In this document: one piece after another, positions 19,516 through 27,942 of the stretch
Position numbering within the stretch: the stretch's first letter is position 1
Layout of the letters: the number at the start of each line of letters is the position of its first letter
Assembly (NCBI GenBank): GCA_036389275.1
Contig: DASVQE010000012.1
Coordinates: 1-64,000, forward strand
Origin: QHVT01 sp036389275
Lineage (GTDB): Bacteria > Acidobacteriota > Thermoanaerobaculia > Gp7-AA8
Reading direction: 5' to 3'
DNA: 64,000 nucleotides
Program-made: the position numbers and the translations under genes
The notes under the pieces: model-generated
The model's input: the letters and a program-made list of their open reading frames with translations, nothing else
Told to the model about the DNA's origin: nothing
Database searches by the model: none

Positions 19516-19688
19516 AGGGAACGACCGGGGGCCTCCGGCGGCTGGGGCCGACGGCCCCAGACCCCAGTGGTTGGCCTAGCCTCCGCGACACTGCTTCCAA
19601 GCTCGCGACACTGTGTCGCGGCGGCTAGGCCAATCAGCGGGGGCTGGGGCCTGTGGCCCCAGCCGCCGGAGGCCTCTGGTCGTCTCTC
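19516..19688. repeat. Dispersed palindromic element, class A
   Basis: Second full class A copy, between two convergent genes and touching both ends (7 nt from the DUF2914 stop, 1 nt from the pepE stop). Outer arms GGGGGCCTCCGGCGGCTGGG and CCCAGCCGCCGGAGGCCTCT enclose the inner palindrome CCTAGCCTCCGCGACACTG with GTGTCGCGGCGGCTAGG. It can form a strong hairpin in RNA from either direction, so it may end transcription both ways. Confidence 0.85.
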
Positions 19689-19689
19689 T

Positions 19690-20364
19690 CTACACCACGA
19701 TCAGCCCCGGCAGCACCTCGATCGGATCGTGGCCGCGGCGGAAGAGGCGGGCGCCGGCTAGGCCGGTCAGGGTTACGGCGTCGTTTTCGATGCGCAGTGC
19801 GCTACCTTCGCGCAGGCCGATCACTGGTGTCGTGTTTTCCTGCAGGAACTCGAGGATGCGCTGCTCGCGCGTCTCGCCCTTGTGCGTCGACGACGGCTCC
19901 GGATCGACATAGTGCGGATTGATCTGGAACGGCACCAGCGCCAGCGCGTCGAACGACGGCGGCTGCACGATCGGCATGTCATTCGTCGTTTTGATCGTCG
20001 GTGCGGCGATGTTCGTCCCGGCGCTCGACCCGATGTACGGCATCCCGTCGAACACGCGCCGCCGGATCGGCTCGAGCAGCGCGCGCTCGTACAGCGTCTT
20101 GAGCAGGCGGAACGTGTTGCCGCCGCCGACGAAGATCGCCGACGCGCGCTCGACATCCGCGACCTCGCGCACCTGCGTCACCTCGATCGACATCCGCCCG
20201 AACCGCTCGCGCACCGTGCTCGTGTACGCATCGTGATCGTGCGAGGCGAACGGCACGAACGCCACCTCGGAGATCCCGGAGAGGATCGCTCGGATCTCCG
20301 GCTCGGGATGATCGAGATAGCCGTAGCCGTGAACGTTCGAGCTTGAGATGAGCAGCAGCCGCAT
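19690..20364 (-). CDS. pepE: Dipeptidase E (peptidase S51)
   Basis: 224 aa. Peptidase E hydrolyses Asp-Xaa dipeptides in the cytosol. It shows the N-terminal MRLLLISSSNVHGYGYLDHP, the IFVGGGNTFRLLKTLY motif, and the nucleophile Ser in YIGSSAGTNIA, with DMPIVQPPSFDALALVPFQI and NPHYVDPEP after it, as in the family. The gene starts 13 nt after the peptide-binding lipoprotein gene, which fits a role in breaking down imported peptides. Confidence 0.93.
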   Translation of the reverse strand: MRLLLISSSNVHGYGYLDHPEPEIRAILSGISEVAFVPFASHDHDAYTSTVRERFGRMSIEVTQVREVADVERASAIFVGGGNTFRLLKTLYERALLEPIRRRVFDGMPYIGSSAGTNIAAPTIKTTNDMPIVQPPSFDALALVPFQINPHYVDPEPSSTHKGETREQRILEFLQENTTPVIGLREGSALRIENDAVTLTGLAGARLFRRGHDPIEVLPGLIVV

Positions 20365-20377
20365 CGCGGCGCGGATT

Positions 20378-21982
20378 CTACTGCCGCACCGACCAGGAGC
20401 GCGGCCCCGGATTCCAGAGAAACAGCCCGAGCCCCGACGACGCCTCGACATGCTCGACGCGCCGGCTCACCGCCCACTTCGAGCCCACCTGCACCGTCCA
20501 GAGATACGGCTGATCGCGCGAGAGCACCTCGTGCAGTTGGTGATAGAGATCGGCGCGCCGGCCGCGATCGAACTCCGCGCGGGCCTGCTCGATCAGCGCA
20601 TCCGCCTCGGCATTTTTGTAGCCGACCACGTTGAACCCTTCCGGCGGAACCTGCGACGAGTGAAACAGCGAATACGGATCGGGATCGGGCTCGTTCGACC
20701 ACGCCGTGAACGCCGCCTGATAGTTACGCTTCGTGATCTGGTCAAAGTACGCCGCCTCGTCGAGCGCGTTGATCTCCATCTTCACGCCGAGTTTCGACAG
20801 CGCGTCCTGCAGCACCTGACACTGATCCTTCGCCGTGCTGCTGTTGGCCGGCACGAGGATGCGGAAGGCGAATCGCTTGCCGCCGCGATCGAGCACCCCG
20901 TCGCCGTCGCTGTCGCGCCAGCCGGCCGAGGAAAGCAGCGCTGCCGCCGCTTCCGGATTGCGCTCGATCGGCACGATCTCCGGATTGTTCGCCCACTGAT
21001 CGGGCAGGAACGGACCCGACACCGCGCGCGCCTGCCCGTGATAGAGACGGTCGATCACCGCCTGCCGGTCGAAGCTCATCGCCAGCGCGCGGCGCACGCG
21101 GGCATCGTCGAAGAGCGGATCGGAGAGATTCCAGAGGACGCAGTTGTACGAGAGCAGATAGACGTTGCGGAAGTCGACCAGCTCGCGCACCTTTGGATCG
21201 TCTTTGACGCGGAACCACTGCTCGTTGCTGATGCGGGCGATGTCGAGCTCGCCGCGCAGCACCGACTTCCAGGCCACCGCGTCGTCGGGCACGACGCGCA
21301 GCAGCAGCGACTCGATGTGCGGCTGCGCGCGCCAGTAATCGGCGCGGCGCTTGAGCAGAATGCTGCGTCCCGGCTGCCGCCGCTCGACCACGTACGCGCC
21401 GTTGCCGACCAGCTTCGCCGGCTTGGCGAAATCGCCTTTCGCGTAGACGTGCTCCGGCATCACGCCGATGTTGAAGGCGAGCAGTTGCGTGACGCGCGCT
21501 TCCTTGAAGACCACGCGCACGGTGTGCTCGTCGAGCGCCGCGGTCTGCGCGCGATCGAGCCCTTCGAAATTCGCGGCGAACGCCATCGAGTCCGCTTCGA
21601 TCGCTTTGTTCAGCGTGAAGACCACATCGCGCGCGGTGACCGGCGTGCCGTCGCTGAACGTGGCCCGCGGATCGAGGTGCAGGATGTACGTCTTTCCACC
21701 GTTCTGGATCTCCCAACTGGCGGCAGTGCCGGGAATCGGCGCGAGCGAGCGGTCGAGATCGATCAGCGGGTCGTAGAGAAAGGAGAAGAAGATCTTCTCA
21801 TCGTCGGTGGTCTGCAGCAGATAGTTGAGCGTCGATGGCTCGCTCTCGAGCCGCACCGCCACGCGGCCGCCGTCGCTGACCGCCGGAGCGGCCGCGCGCC
21901 GCACCACGGGCCGCACGGTTTCGCGGTGGCAGGCGGCGAGCGCCGCAACCGAGACGACGAGCGCGAGGAGGCGGCGGCGCAT
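20378..21982 (-). CDS. Peptide ABC transporter substrate-binding lipoprotein
   Basis: 534 aa, SBP family 5 (OppA/DppA type). The lipoprotein signal MRRRLLALVVSVAALAACHR is followed by the family core (TYILHLDPRATFSDGTPVTA, RDVVFTLNKA, WNLSDPLFDDARVRRALAM, SFDRQAVIDRLYHG). It should bind peptides outside the membrane; the permease and ATPase are not nearby. It is cotranscribed with pepE. The start at 21982 gives the signal peptide; it has no Shine-Dalgarno, and a weak -10-like CACAAT lies 9 nt upstream. Confidence 0.9.
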   Translation of the reverse strand: MRRRLLALVVSVAALAACHRETVRPVVRRAAAPAVSDGGRVAVRLESEPSTLNYLLQTTDDEKIFFSFLYDPLIDLDRSLAPIPGTAASWEIQNGGKTYILHLDPRATFSDGTPVTARDVVFTLNKAIEADSMAFAANFEGLDRAQTAALDEHTVRVVFKEARVTQLLAFNIGVMPEHVYAKGDFAKPAKLVGNGAYVVERRQPGRSILLKRRADYWRAQPHIESLLLRVVPDDAVAWKSVLRGELDIARISNEQWFRVKDDPKVRELVDFRNVYLLSYNCVLWNLSDPLFDDARVRRALAMSFDRQAVIDRLYHGQARAVSGPFLPDQWANNPEIVPIERNPEAAAALLSSAGWRDSDGDGVLDRGGKRFAFRILVPANSSTAKDQCQVLQDALSKLGVKMEINALDEAAYFDQITKRNYQAAFTAWSNEPDPDPYSLFHSSQVPPEGFNVVGYKNAEADALIEQARAEFDRGRRADLYHQLHEVLSRDQPYLWTVQVGSKWAVSRRVEHVEASSGLGLFLWNPGPRSWSVRQ

Positions 21983-22050
21983 GATGGCGTGATTGTGCCA
22001 GAGATGTCGCATGGCCGAGTCTGGCATCACTCTTGTTGCGCCGCTTCTCC

Positions 22051-22359
22051 ATGGCTCGGCTCTGCGCGGCGATGCTCGTCGTCGCCGTCGCCTGCAGCTC
22101 GCCGCAGAAGCAGGCGGCGGAGGATCGCAAGACCGCCGCCTCGTGGGCCGCGGCAGGCGCGCTGCTCGCGCACGAATGGTCGCGCGGCGCGGTGAGCGAC
22201 GCCTACGCGCGCAGCACCGCTCGCGTGGCCATCGACGAAGTGGCCGCGTTGCAGACGCCGTCGCGCGAGGCGCAACTGCGCGCGTGGCGCGCGCTCGAAC
22301 AGGCCATCGACGCGCACGATCGCGCGGCGGGCGAGCGCGCCTTCCGAGGAGTGCGATGA
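22051..22359 (+). CDS. Small lipoprotein, first gene of the Nramp operon
   Basis: 102 aa. A short signal ends in a lipobox-like MLVVAVACSS; the rest is a charged, alanine-rich, probably helical region (EDRKTAASWAAAGALLAHEW). I do not recognise a family. Its stop overlaps the ATG of the transporter gene (ATGA) and an AGGAG site for the transporter lies inside its end. It may be an accessory protein for the transporter; that is inferred from coupling only. Confidence 0.65.
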   Translation: MARLCAAMLVVAVACSSPQKQAAEDRKTAASWAAAGALLAHEWSRGAVSDAYARSTARVAIDEVAALQTPSREAQLRAWRALEQAIDAHDRAAGERAFRGVR

Positions 22360-23570
22360 AGAGCGCGATGAAAATCGCCCTCGGCATCCTCACCAGCATC
22401 GGAGGATTTCTCGACGCCGGCGCGATCGCCACGACCGCGGAAGCGGGCGCGAAATTCGGCGCACGGCTGGTGTGGTCGCTCGCATTCGGCACGCTCTGCG
22501 TCGTCTTTCTCGTGGAGATGTCGGGACGGCTGGCGGCGGTCTCGAAGCACACCGTCGCCGACGCGCTGCGCGAGCGCTTCGGCTTCCGCTTCTTCGTCAT
22601 CCCGCTGACGGCAGAGCTGATCGTCGACCTGCTCGTCCTCGCCTCGGAGCTCGGCGGCGTCTGCCTCGCGCTGCAGTTCGTCACCGGCATCGGCTTCCGC
22701 TGGTGGGCGTTTCCGGTGGCGCTGCTGGTGTGGCTTTTTCTCTGGGCCGGCACGTTCTCGATCGTCGAGAAAACGACCGCGCTCCTCGGCCTGGTCACGA
22801 TCGTCTTCATCGTCGCCGCGGTGCGGCTGCGTCCCGACGTGCACGCGATCGTGCGCGGCCTCGTGCCGCTCTCGCCGCCGCACGACGCGCCGCGCTACTG
22901 GTTTCTCGCGGTCAGCATCATCGGCGCGATCATCAGTCCGTATCTGCTCTACTTCTATTCGGCCGGCGCCGCGGAAGAAAAGTGGACGCCGGCAGACCTG
23001 ACCGTGAATCGCGCCGTGGCCGGCGTCGGCATGGGCTTCGGCAGCATCGTGGCCCTCGGCGTGATGCTCTGCGCGATGCAGACGCTGCTGCCGCTCGGCA
23101 TCGGCGTCAATCGTTACGAGCAGACGCCGCTGATGCTCACGCGCGTCCTCGGCCGGCCGGGCTTGTACCTGTTCGCCGCCTCGATCGGCATCGCCTGTTT
23201 CGGCGCGGCGGTGGAAGTCGCGCTCAGCGTCGCCTACCTCATGGGACAGACCTTCGGCTGGCGTTGGGGCGAGGATCTCGCGCCGGCGCAGAACGCGCGC
23301 TTCACCGCCGTCTACAGCGCGATCCTGATTCTCTCGGCGGCGATCACCTTCTCCGGGCTCGATCCGCTGAAGGTGACGCTGTTCTCGATGGCGTTGACGG
23401 TGGTCGTGCTGCCGATCCTGCTGCTGCCGCTGGTGGCGCTGATGAACGATCCGAAGTTTCTCGGCGAGCATCGCAACGGATGGCTGAGCAACACCGTCGG
23501 ATTCGTGGTGGTGGCGACGGCGATCGTGCTGAGCGTCGTGGCCATTCCGCTCGAGCTGATCGGAGGATGA
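22356..23570 (+). CDS. Nramp-related divalent cation transporter with altered metal motifs
   Basis: 404 aa, about eleven membrane helices with Nramp layout (AGAIATTAEAGAKFGARLVW near the start, then AVSKHTVADALRERFGFRFF). The canonical TM1 metal motif DPGN is DAGA here (D20-A23), and the TM6 MPH motif is replaced by SPY (S194-Y196 in ISPYLLYFYSAG). The TM1 Asp is kept, but the Asn and the Met that favour transition metals are lost, as in Nramp-related Mg2+ transporters. Substrate is therefore uncertain. AGGAG precedes the ATG. It is coupled to a lipoprotein upstream and two PRC-barrel genes downstream. Confidence 0.85.
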   Translation: MKSAMKIALGILTSIGGFLDAGAIATTAEAGAKFGARLVWSLAFGTLCVVFLVEMSGRLAAVSKHTVADALRERFGFRFFVIPLTAELIVDLLVLASELGGVCLALQFVTGIGFRWWAFPVALLVWLFLWAGTFSIVEKTTALLGLVTIVFIVAAVRLRPDVHAIVRGLVPLSPPHDAPRYWFLAVSIIGAIISPYLLYFYSAGAAEEKWTPADLTVNRAVAGVGMGFGSIVALGVMLCAMQTLLPLGIGVNRYEQTPLMLTRVLGRPGLYLFAASIGIACFGAAVEVALSVAYLMGQTFGWRWGEDLAPAQNARFTAVYSAILILSAAITFSGLDPLKVTLFSMALTVVVLPILLLPLVALMNDPKFLGEHRNGWLSNTVGFVVVATAIVLSVVAIPLELIGG

Positions 23571-23572
23571 CG

Positions 23573-23956
23573 ATGGCGGAATTCATCGAGCTCGCCCGCG
23601 ATGTGCTCGACCAGCAGCTCGTCGACCGCAACGGCCGCAACGCCGGAAAGGTGGACGGCATCGCCTTCGAGTGGACCGCAGGCGAGCCGCCGCGCGTCGT
23701 GTATCTCGACGCCGGCACGGACATTCTGGCGCGGCGTCTGTCACCACGTCTCGAGCGGTTGCTGCAGCGCGTGCGGCGCCTCTTCCGGCGCGACGATCCG
23801 ACGCCGTTTCAGATCGAGTGGTCGCGCGTGATGCACGTCGGCCTCGCCGTCGAGATCGACATCGACTCGGCGACCGAAGCGCCGGAGCATGTGGAGCGGT
23901 GGCTGGCGAAGCACGTCATCGGGCGCATTCCCGGCGCGCAGCGAGGCACGCGATGA
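23573..23956 (+). CDS. PRC-barrel protein 1
   Basis: 127 aa, soluble. FIELARDVLDQQLVDRNGRN, AGKVDGIAFEW and RVVYLDAGTD have the PRC-barrel pattern (line of D.qlvDr.Gr.aGkV). The C-terminal half has a charged helix (RRLSPRLERLLQRVRRLFRR). PRC barrels are small beta-barrel adaptor domains. GGAGG lies 6 nt before the ATG at 23573; an ATG at 23567 overlapping the transporter stop is an alternative. It is likely a regulator or partner of the Nramp-related transporter. Confidence 0.75.
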   Translation: MAEFIELARDVLDQQLVDRNGRNAGKVDGIAFEWTAGEPPRVVYLDAGTDILARRLSPRLERLLQRVRRLFRRDDPTPFQIEWSRVMHVGLAVEIDIDSATEAPEHVERWLAKHVIGRIPGAQRGTR

Positions 23957-24228
23957 TCGTGCATCTGGAGACGCTCATCGGCCGCGAAGTGGTCGATGCC
24001 GACGGCCGCCGCGCCGGCCGCATCGAGGAGGCGCGCGCACGGCAGTCGGGCAAGGAGCTGGTCATCACCGAGTTTCTGCTCGCGCACGGTCGGCTCGAGC
24101 GGACGTCGTTTCTCCTGCACCAGCTCCTGGCGCACGTGTCGCCGAAATCAATCCGCGTGCCGTGGGAGAAGCTCGACCTGAGCGACCCGCGCAAGCCGCG
24201 GCTCACCTGTCGCGTCGACGAGCTGTAA
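23953..24228 (+). CDS. PRC-barrel protein 2
   Basis: 91 aa. MIVHLETLIGREVVDADGRR, AGRIEEARARQSGKELVITE is again PRC-barrel-like, followed by SPKSIRVPWEKLDLSDP. Its ATG overlaps the stop of the first PRC gene (ATGA), making a four-gene coupled operon. The two PRC proteins are related in layout but not closely in sequence, so they may form a heterodimer. It ends exactly where the convergent BNR gene ends (stops adjacent). Confidence 0.72.
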   Translation: MIVHLETLIGREVVDADGRRAGRIEEARARQSGKELVITEFLLAHGRLERTSFLLHQLLAHVSPKSIRVPWEKLDLSDPRKPRLTCRVDEL

Positions 24229-25623
24229 TCACTGCCGCACGGTGCGGCGCCGCGATGCCGGCGGCGGCCAGTCGAGGCGCGCGGCGGCGAAGTTGCCTCC
24301 GGCGTCGGAGAAGCTGGCGATGCGGGTGGTGTTCTGGATGGCGACGCCGTTGTAGTGGCCGAGGAAGTTCGCGTCGATGGAGAACGGCGAGGAAAACGGT
24401 TTCGCCGTTTGCCAGGTGCGGCCGCCGTCGCGCGAACGTGTGGCGTAGAGGCGCGCGCGGACGTTGTTCGCATCGTCGCGGCGATCGATCCAGGCGGCGA
24501 TCACTTCGCCGGTCATCGAGTCGACGGCGACGGTCGGCAGGAGCGCGTCGCGCTTGAGTTCCGGCGGCGCGGAGAGACGCACCGGCGCCGACCACGTCTT
24601 GCCGCCGTCCTCGGAGCGCGTGAGCTGCACCGAGGCCGGGAACGCGCCGCGCGTGGCCCCGTCGCCGGGGAAGACGAAATAGAGATTGCCGCGCGTGGCG
24701 GTCGGCGAGAGGTCGACCGCGAACTGCTGCAGCACGTTCGTCGACGTACGGCTGTTCGGCAGATTTCCGGCCGGAAGACTGAGTCGCGCCGGCGGCGCCA
24801 GCGCCTCGAACGTCGCGCCGCCGTCGCGCGAGCGCTCCATCACGTAGCCCGGACCGCCGGTGTGCGAGAAGTAGACCTCGCCGTTCGGACCGACCGCGAG
24901 ATACGCCGCGCCCACGCGGCCGAACGAGCGCGGCTCCGACCACGTTGCGCCGCCGTCGCGCGAGCGCGTCAGCAGCATCTCGCTGGTGGTGGAGTCGCTG
25001 TAGCCGTTCGCGCGGATCCAGGCGAGGTAGAGCGTGCCGTCGTTCGGGCCGCCGGAGTTGTCGACGGCCAGCCACTCCTTGTCGTCGAAGATCGGCAGCC
25101 GCCCGTTCACCGCCTCGCGCTCGGCCAGCGTCTGCGCCACCCACGTCTTTCCCTCGTCCGTCGACTTCATCACCGCCAGCCCCGACTTGAGCGGATGGCC
25201 GGCGTCGGGAGCGGTGAGCAGCACCGCGCAATACGCGGTGCCGGTGCGATCGAAGGTGAGCACCGGATCGCCATGTCCGGTGTAGCTGTTCTTCGTCAAT
25301 TGCAACGGCAGGAATCCGGCGTCGCTCCACGTCGCGCCGCCATCCTCGGAACGGCGGATGCGGCAGGCGAAGACGGGATTGCCCACGCGCTCCATGGCCG
25401 TGGCCAGCACGACGTTGGGATGCACGGGCGAGATGGCCACCGACGATTCCCACGCGGGCACCGACAGCACGCGCACGTTTGCGTCCGACGCAAACGGGTT
25501 CTCGACCGGCTGCGGCACGGGCGTGAGCGGTCCGTTCGTACCGACGTGCATGCCTTGCGGTTTGTAGACGCCATAGTCGCAGGCGCACGCGAGCAGCGCG
25601 AGCAGGAGGCAGGTGCGTTTCAT
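24229..25623 (-). CDS. Sialidase-like BNR-repeat lipoprotein
   Basis: 464 aa. The lipoprotein signal MKRTCLLLALLACACDYGVY is followed by a six-bladed sialidase-type propeller with Asp boxes (SEDGGATWSD, STDEGKTWVA, SRDGGATWSE, SEDGGKTWSA, SRDGGRTWQT). The arginine triad and the Tyr/Glu pair of true sialidases are not evident from a reading, so enzyme activity is not claimed. Its ATG overlaps the stop of the LanC-like gene (ATGA), so the two products are made together and both leave the cytoplasm. Confidence 0.82.
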   Translation of the reverse strand: MKRTCLLLALLACACDYGVYKPQGMHVGTNGPLTPVPQPVENPFASDANVRVLSVPAWESSVAISPVHPNVVLATAMERVGNPVFACRIRRSEDGGATWSDAGFLPLQLTKNSYTGHGDPVLTFDRTGTAYCAVLLTAPDAGHPLKSGLAVMKSTDEGKTWVAQTLAEREAVNGRLPIFDDKEWLAVDNSGGPNDGTLYLAWIRANGYSDSTTSEMLLTRSRDGGATWSEPRSFGRVGAAYLAVGPNGEVYFSHTGGPGYVMERSRDGGATFEALAPPARLSLPAGNLPNSRTSTNVLQQFAVDLSPTATRGNLYFVFPGDGATRGAFPASVQLTRSEDGGKTWSAPVRLSAPPELKRDALLPTVAVDSMTGEVIAAWIDRRDDANNVRARLYATRSRDGGRTWQTAKPFSSPFSIDANFLGHYNGVAIQNTTRIASFSDAGGNFAAARLDWPPPASRRRTVRQ

Positions 25624-27014
25624 GGATGCATACCCGAGAAAACGTCGGCGATCGCGCGGCCGTGCAGCGCGTCGTGCAGCTCGAGCAGGAAGAGGCCGAT
25701 GCCGGCCGCGCCGCTGTACCAGCCGCTCTCGTAACGCAGCGGATCGCTGCCGGTCTGCGGCGGATTGGTGTAGTTGATCCAGCGCAACTGTCCGGGCGCG
25801 GGACGATCGGCGAGGCCGAGGAGATACTCGCCGGCCTGGCGCGCACTCTCGAGCTGCGCGGCGTCGCGCTCCGCGCTCCAGAGCCGCAAATACGCGTGGC
25901 CGACCGAGGCGGTGCCGGTGAGGAGACCGCTCTCGTGGTACGGACTGCGGTCGAACTGGTACCACGACAAACCGCGCGGCTCGGCGACCGCGCGCGAGCT
26001 TACCCATTGCGCACCTTTGCGCGCGGCCTCGAGATAGCGCGAGTCGCCGCTGAGGCGATAGGCGGCGGCGAGCGCGGACGTCGCGGACGTCGCGCCGTGG
26101 CAGTAGACGATGCCGTTCCCGCTGTTCGGGCCGTAGTGATCCCACGCGACGCCGCCGCCGGCGCGCGGCACGGCGGTGTCGATCAAACCGTCCGCGGCGC
26201 GCAGCAGCGCCTCGCGATAACGCGGCTCGCCGGTGACGCGATCGAGCCGCTCGAGAAAGTAGACGATGCCGGTGGTGCCGCCGCACCAGCCGGGATAGGA
26301 CACGGTGTCGGTGATCAGGCGCTTGAAGACGAAGCCGTGCGCGGTCGGGATCTCGTACGTCTCGACCCAGTTCCAGGCGCGTCGCGCCGCATCGAGATAG
26401 CGCGCGTCGCCGCTGGCCTCGTAGAGATCGAGGAGGAAAATGCCGACGCCCGAGGCGCCGTGGGCGAGGCCGGTGTACGTCTTCTCGACCGTCGCGTGCT
26501 GCCAGTGCAGGCCGGCGGCGGTGGCGATGGCGGTGGAGAGCAGCCAGTCGCCCGCGCCGCGCGCCGCGTCGAGGTAGCGCGCGTCGCCGGTGGCGCGATG
26601 GACCGCGACGAGGAACGAGCCGCCGCCGGAGGCGCCGGAGAGCCAGTCGTGGCCGTTCATCCGACGCGCGCCTTTGTATTCGTTCGCCACGTAGTTCGCC
26701 GCGCGCTTCGCCACGTCGAGGTAGTGACGATCGCCGGTGACGTCGTAGAGGCGGAGGAAGAAGAAGCCGACGCCGGCCGCGCCGTTGTCGACGCCGGGGT
26801 TGTAGACGGCGAAGGAATCGGCGATCGGCCACGAACCCAGATCGGCGCCGCTCTTCCGCTCGATCGACTCGAGCCACGCCGCCGCCTGCAGCGCCGCCTC
26901 GAGATACGCGTCCGTCGCCGCCGGCCCGCCCGGCTTCCGCACCGCCCGCACGCGCGCGGACGCCGGCGCGACTGCGACGAGCAGCAGCATCGCCGACACC
27001 ATCAGTTTTCGCAT
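25620..27014 (-). CDS. Secreted LanC-like (lanthionine synthetase C fold) protein
   Basis: 464 aa. A signal peptide (MRKLMVSAMLLLVAVAPASA) precedes an alpha/alpha barrel with repeated glycine-rich inner helices (GAAGVGFFFLRLYDVTGD, GASGGGSFLVAVHRATGD, GASGVGIFLLDLYEASGD, GTTGIVYFLERLDRVTGE, GAAGIGLFLLELHD). The LanC zinc ligands appear intact: C244 in PGWCGG and C305-H306 in VYCHG. LanC enzymes normally act in the cytosol on lantibiotic precursors; export and the absence of a LanB/LanM or precursor gene nearby argue for another role, possibly on peptides or glycans. -10-like CACAAT lies 7 nt before the ATG. Confidence 0.83.
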   Translation of the reverse strand: MRKLMVSAMLLLVAVAPASARVRAVRKPGGPAATDAYLEAALQAAAWLESIERKSGADLGSWPIADSFAVYNPGVDNGAAGVGFFFLRLYDVTGDRHYLDVAKRAANYVANEYKGARRMNGHDWLSGASGGGSFLVAVHRATGDARYLDAARGAGDWLLSTAIATAAGLHWQHATVEKTYTGLAHGASGVGIFLLDLYEASGDARYLDAARRAWNWVETYEIPTAHGFVFKRLITDTVSYPGWCGGTTGIVYFLERLDRVTGEPRYREALLRAADGLIDTAVPRAGGGVAWDHYGPNSGNGIVYCHGATSATSALAAAYRLSGDSRYLEAARKGAQWVSSRAVAEPRGLSWYQFDRSPYHESGLLTGTASVGHAYLRLWSAERDAAQLESARQAGEYLLGLADRPAPGQLRWINYTNPPQTGSDPLRYESGWYSGAAGIGLFLLELHDALHGRAIADVFSGMHP

Positions 27015-27076
27015 GAGGACGATTGTGCTGCCGCGAGCGATGGGGGCGTGTGCAACGAATCGGTGACTGTGCGGCG

Positions 27077-27514
27077 TCAGAGACGCCACCAGTCGAGCGC
27101 TGCGCGCGCATGGTTCCAGTAGAGATGGAACGGATCGCAGTCGCCGCCGCGGAGCAGGAGACCTTTGCCGCGGCGCGTGCGGCGCCATCCTTCCGGCTGG
27201 CTGCCGAGCATCTGCGACACGTCGACGTCGAGACTCTCGGTTACTAGCGCGCCCGGCTCGTCGCAGAGCGCGTCCTGCGCGTCGCCGGAGAGACCGAAGC
27301 GAACGTAGCTCGCGCGGGACGCGCCGCGCGTGAGCACGGCGACGTAGTAGTACGCGTCATCGCGTGCGGTGAAGATCGCGTCTGCTTTGCCGTCGCCGTC
27401 GAGATCGGCGCTCAGCGCGCGCGTCCAGACCACGCGCGGCGGCAGGCGTCGCAACGCGTGCGGCACCGCGCCCATCGCCAGCACCGCGGCGACGATGACG
27501 GCCACTCTCCTCAC
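27077..27514 (-). CDS. Small exported protein with an FG-GAP/VCBS-like calcium loop
   Basis: 145 aa. An N-terminal hydrophobic segment (VAVIVAAVLAMGAVPHAL) suggests export. RALSADLDGDGKADAIFTAR is a single Asp-rich calcium loop of FG-GAP/VCBS repeats. The C-terminal half has two Cys (ALCDEPG, GGDCDPF). Function unknown. The start is a GTG overlapping the stop of the upstream membrane protein gene (GTGA); GTG codons at 27517 and 27505 are alternatives. It is the last gene of the UvrD, membrane protein, FG-GAP group. Confidence 0.6.
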   Translation of the reverse strand: MRRVAVIVAAVLAMGAVPHALRRLPPRVVWTRALSADLDGDGKADAIFTARDDAYYYVAVLTRGASRASYVRFGLSGDAQDALCDEPGALVTESLDVDVSQMLGSQPEGWRRTRRGKGLLLRGGDCDPFHLYWNHARAALDWWRL

Positions 27515-27942
27515 CACCCCGTCGCCTCGCGCCTTTGCCGGTAGTACTCGCGCACGTTCTTTTTGAAGTAGAGATACCAGACCGCCACCGGCAGCGCCGG
27601 GAGCCAGGTGAGGTCGAGGATCGCGCCGTTGTTCTTCAACGCGTACGCGATGGCGGCGGCGGCGCAGAGGAGCCACCAGCCGATCATCAGCTCGCGCGAG
27701 GCGGGATGGTTCATCGCCAGGGTGAGGCCGATGGCGAAGAGCATCGCGCCGCCGACCGCGAACGGCACCAGGCCGACGGCGGCGAACTCCGCCGCCGACA
27801 CCGTCTCGCCTTCGATCTCGTAGTGGCCGAAGCCGGAGAGCATCAGCGGCACGCACATCAGCAGCATCGCGCCGGTGCCGGCCGAGAGAATCATCCCGAC
27901 CGTCAGCAGCGCGGGCCGCGTCACTCGGTTCCGATCACCCAT
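27511..27942 (-). CDS. Small four-helix membrane protein
   Basis: 143 aa with about four hydrophobic helices (TVGMILSAGTGAMLLMCVPL, FAAVGLVPFAVGGAMLFAIG, ELMIGWWLLCAAAAIAYAL, LPALPVAVWYLYFKKN) and a basic C-terminal tail. I do not recognise the family. ATG at 27942 has GAGG 10 nt upstream and overlaps the UvrD-type gene by 22 nt; a GTG at 27924 would give a 4-nt GTGA overlap instead. Either start means coupling to the helicase gene. Confidence 0.6.
   Translation of the reverse strand: MGDRNRVTRPALLTVGMILSAGTGAMLLMCVPLMLSGFGHYEIEGETVSAAEFAAVGLVPFAVGGAMLFAIGLTLAMNHPASRELMIGWWLLCAAAAIAYALKNNGAILDLTWLPALPVAVWYLYFKKNVREYYRQRREATGW

Noticed and set aside
20348..22195. 615-codon open frame on the plus strand
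   Set aside because: It is antisense to the peptide-binding protein and pepE; its His/Arg-rich composition is typical of a shadow frame.
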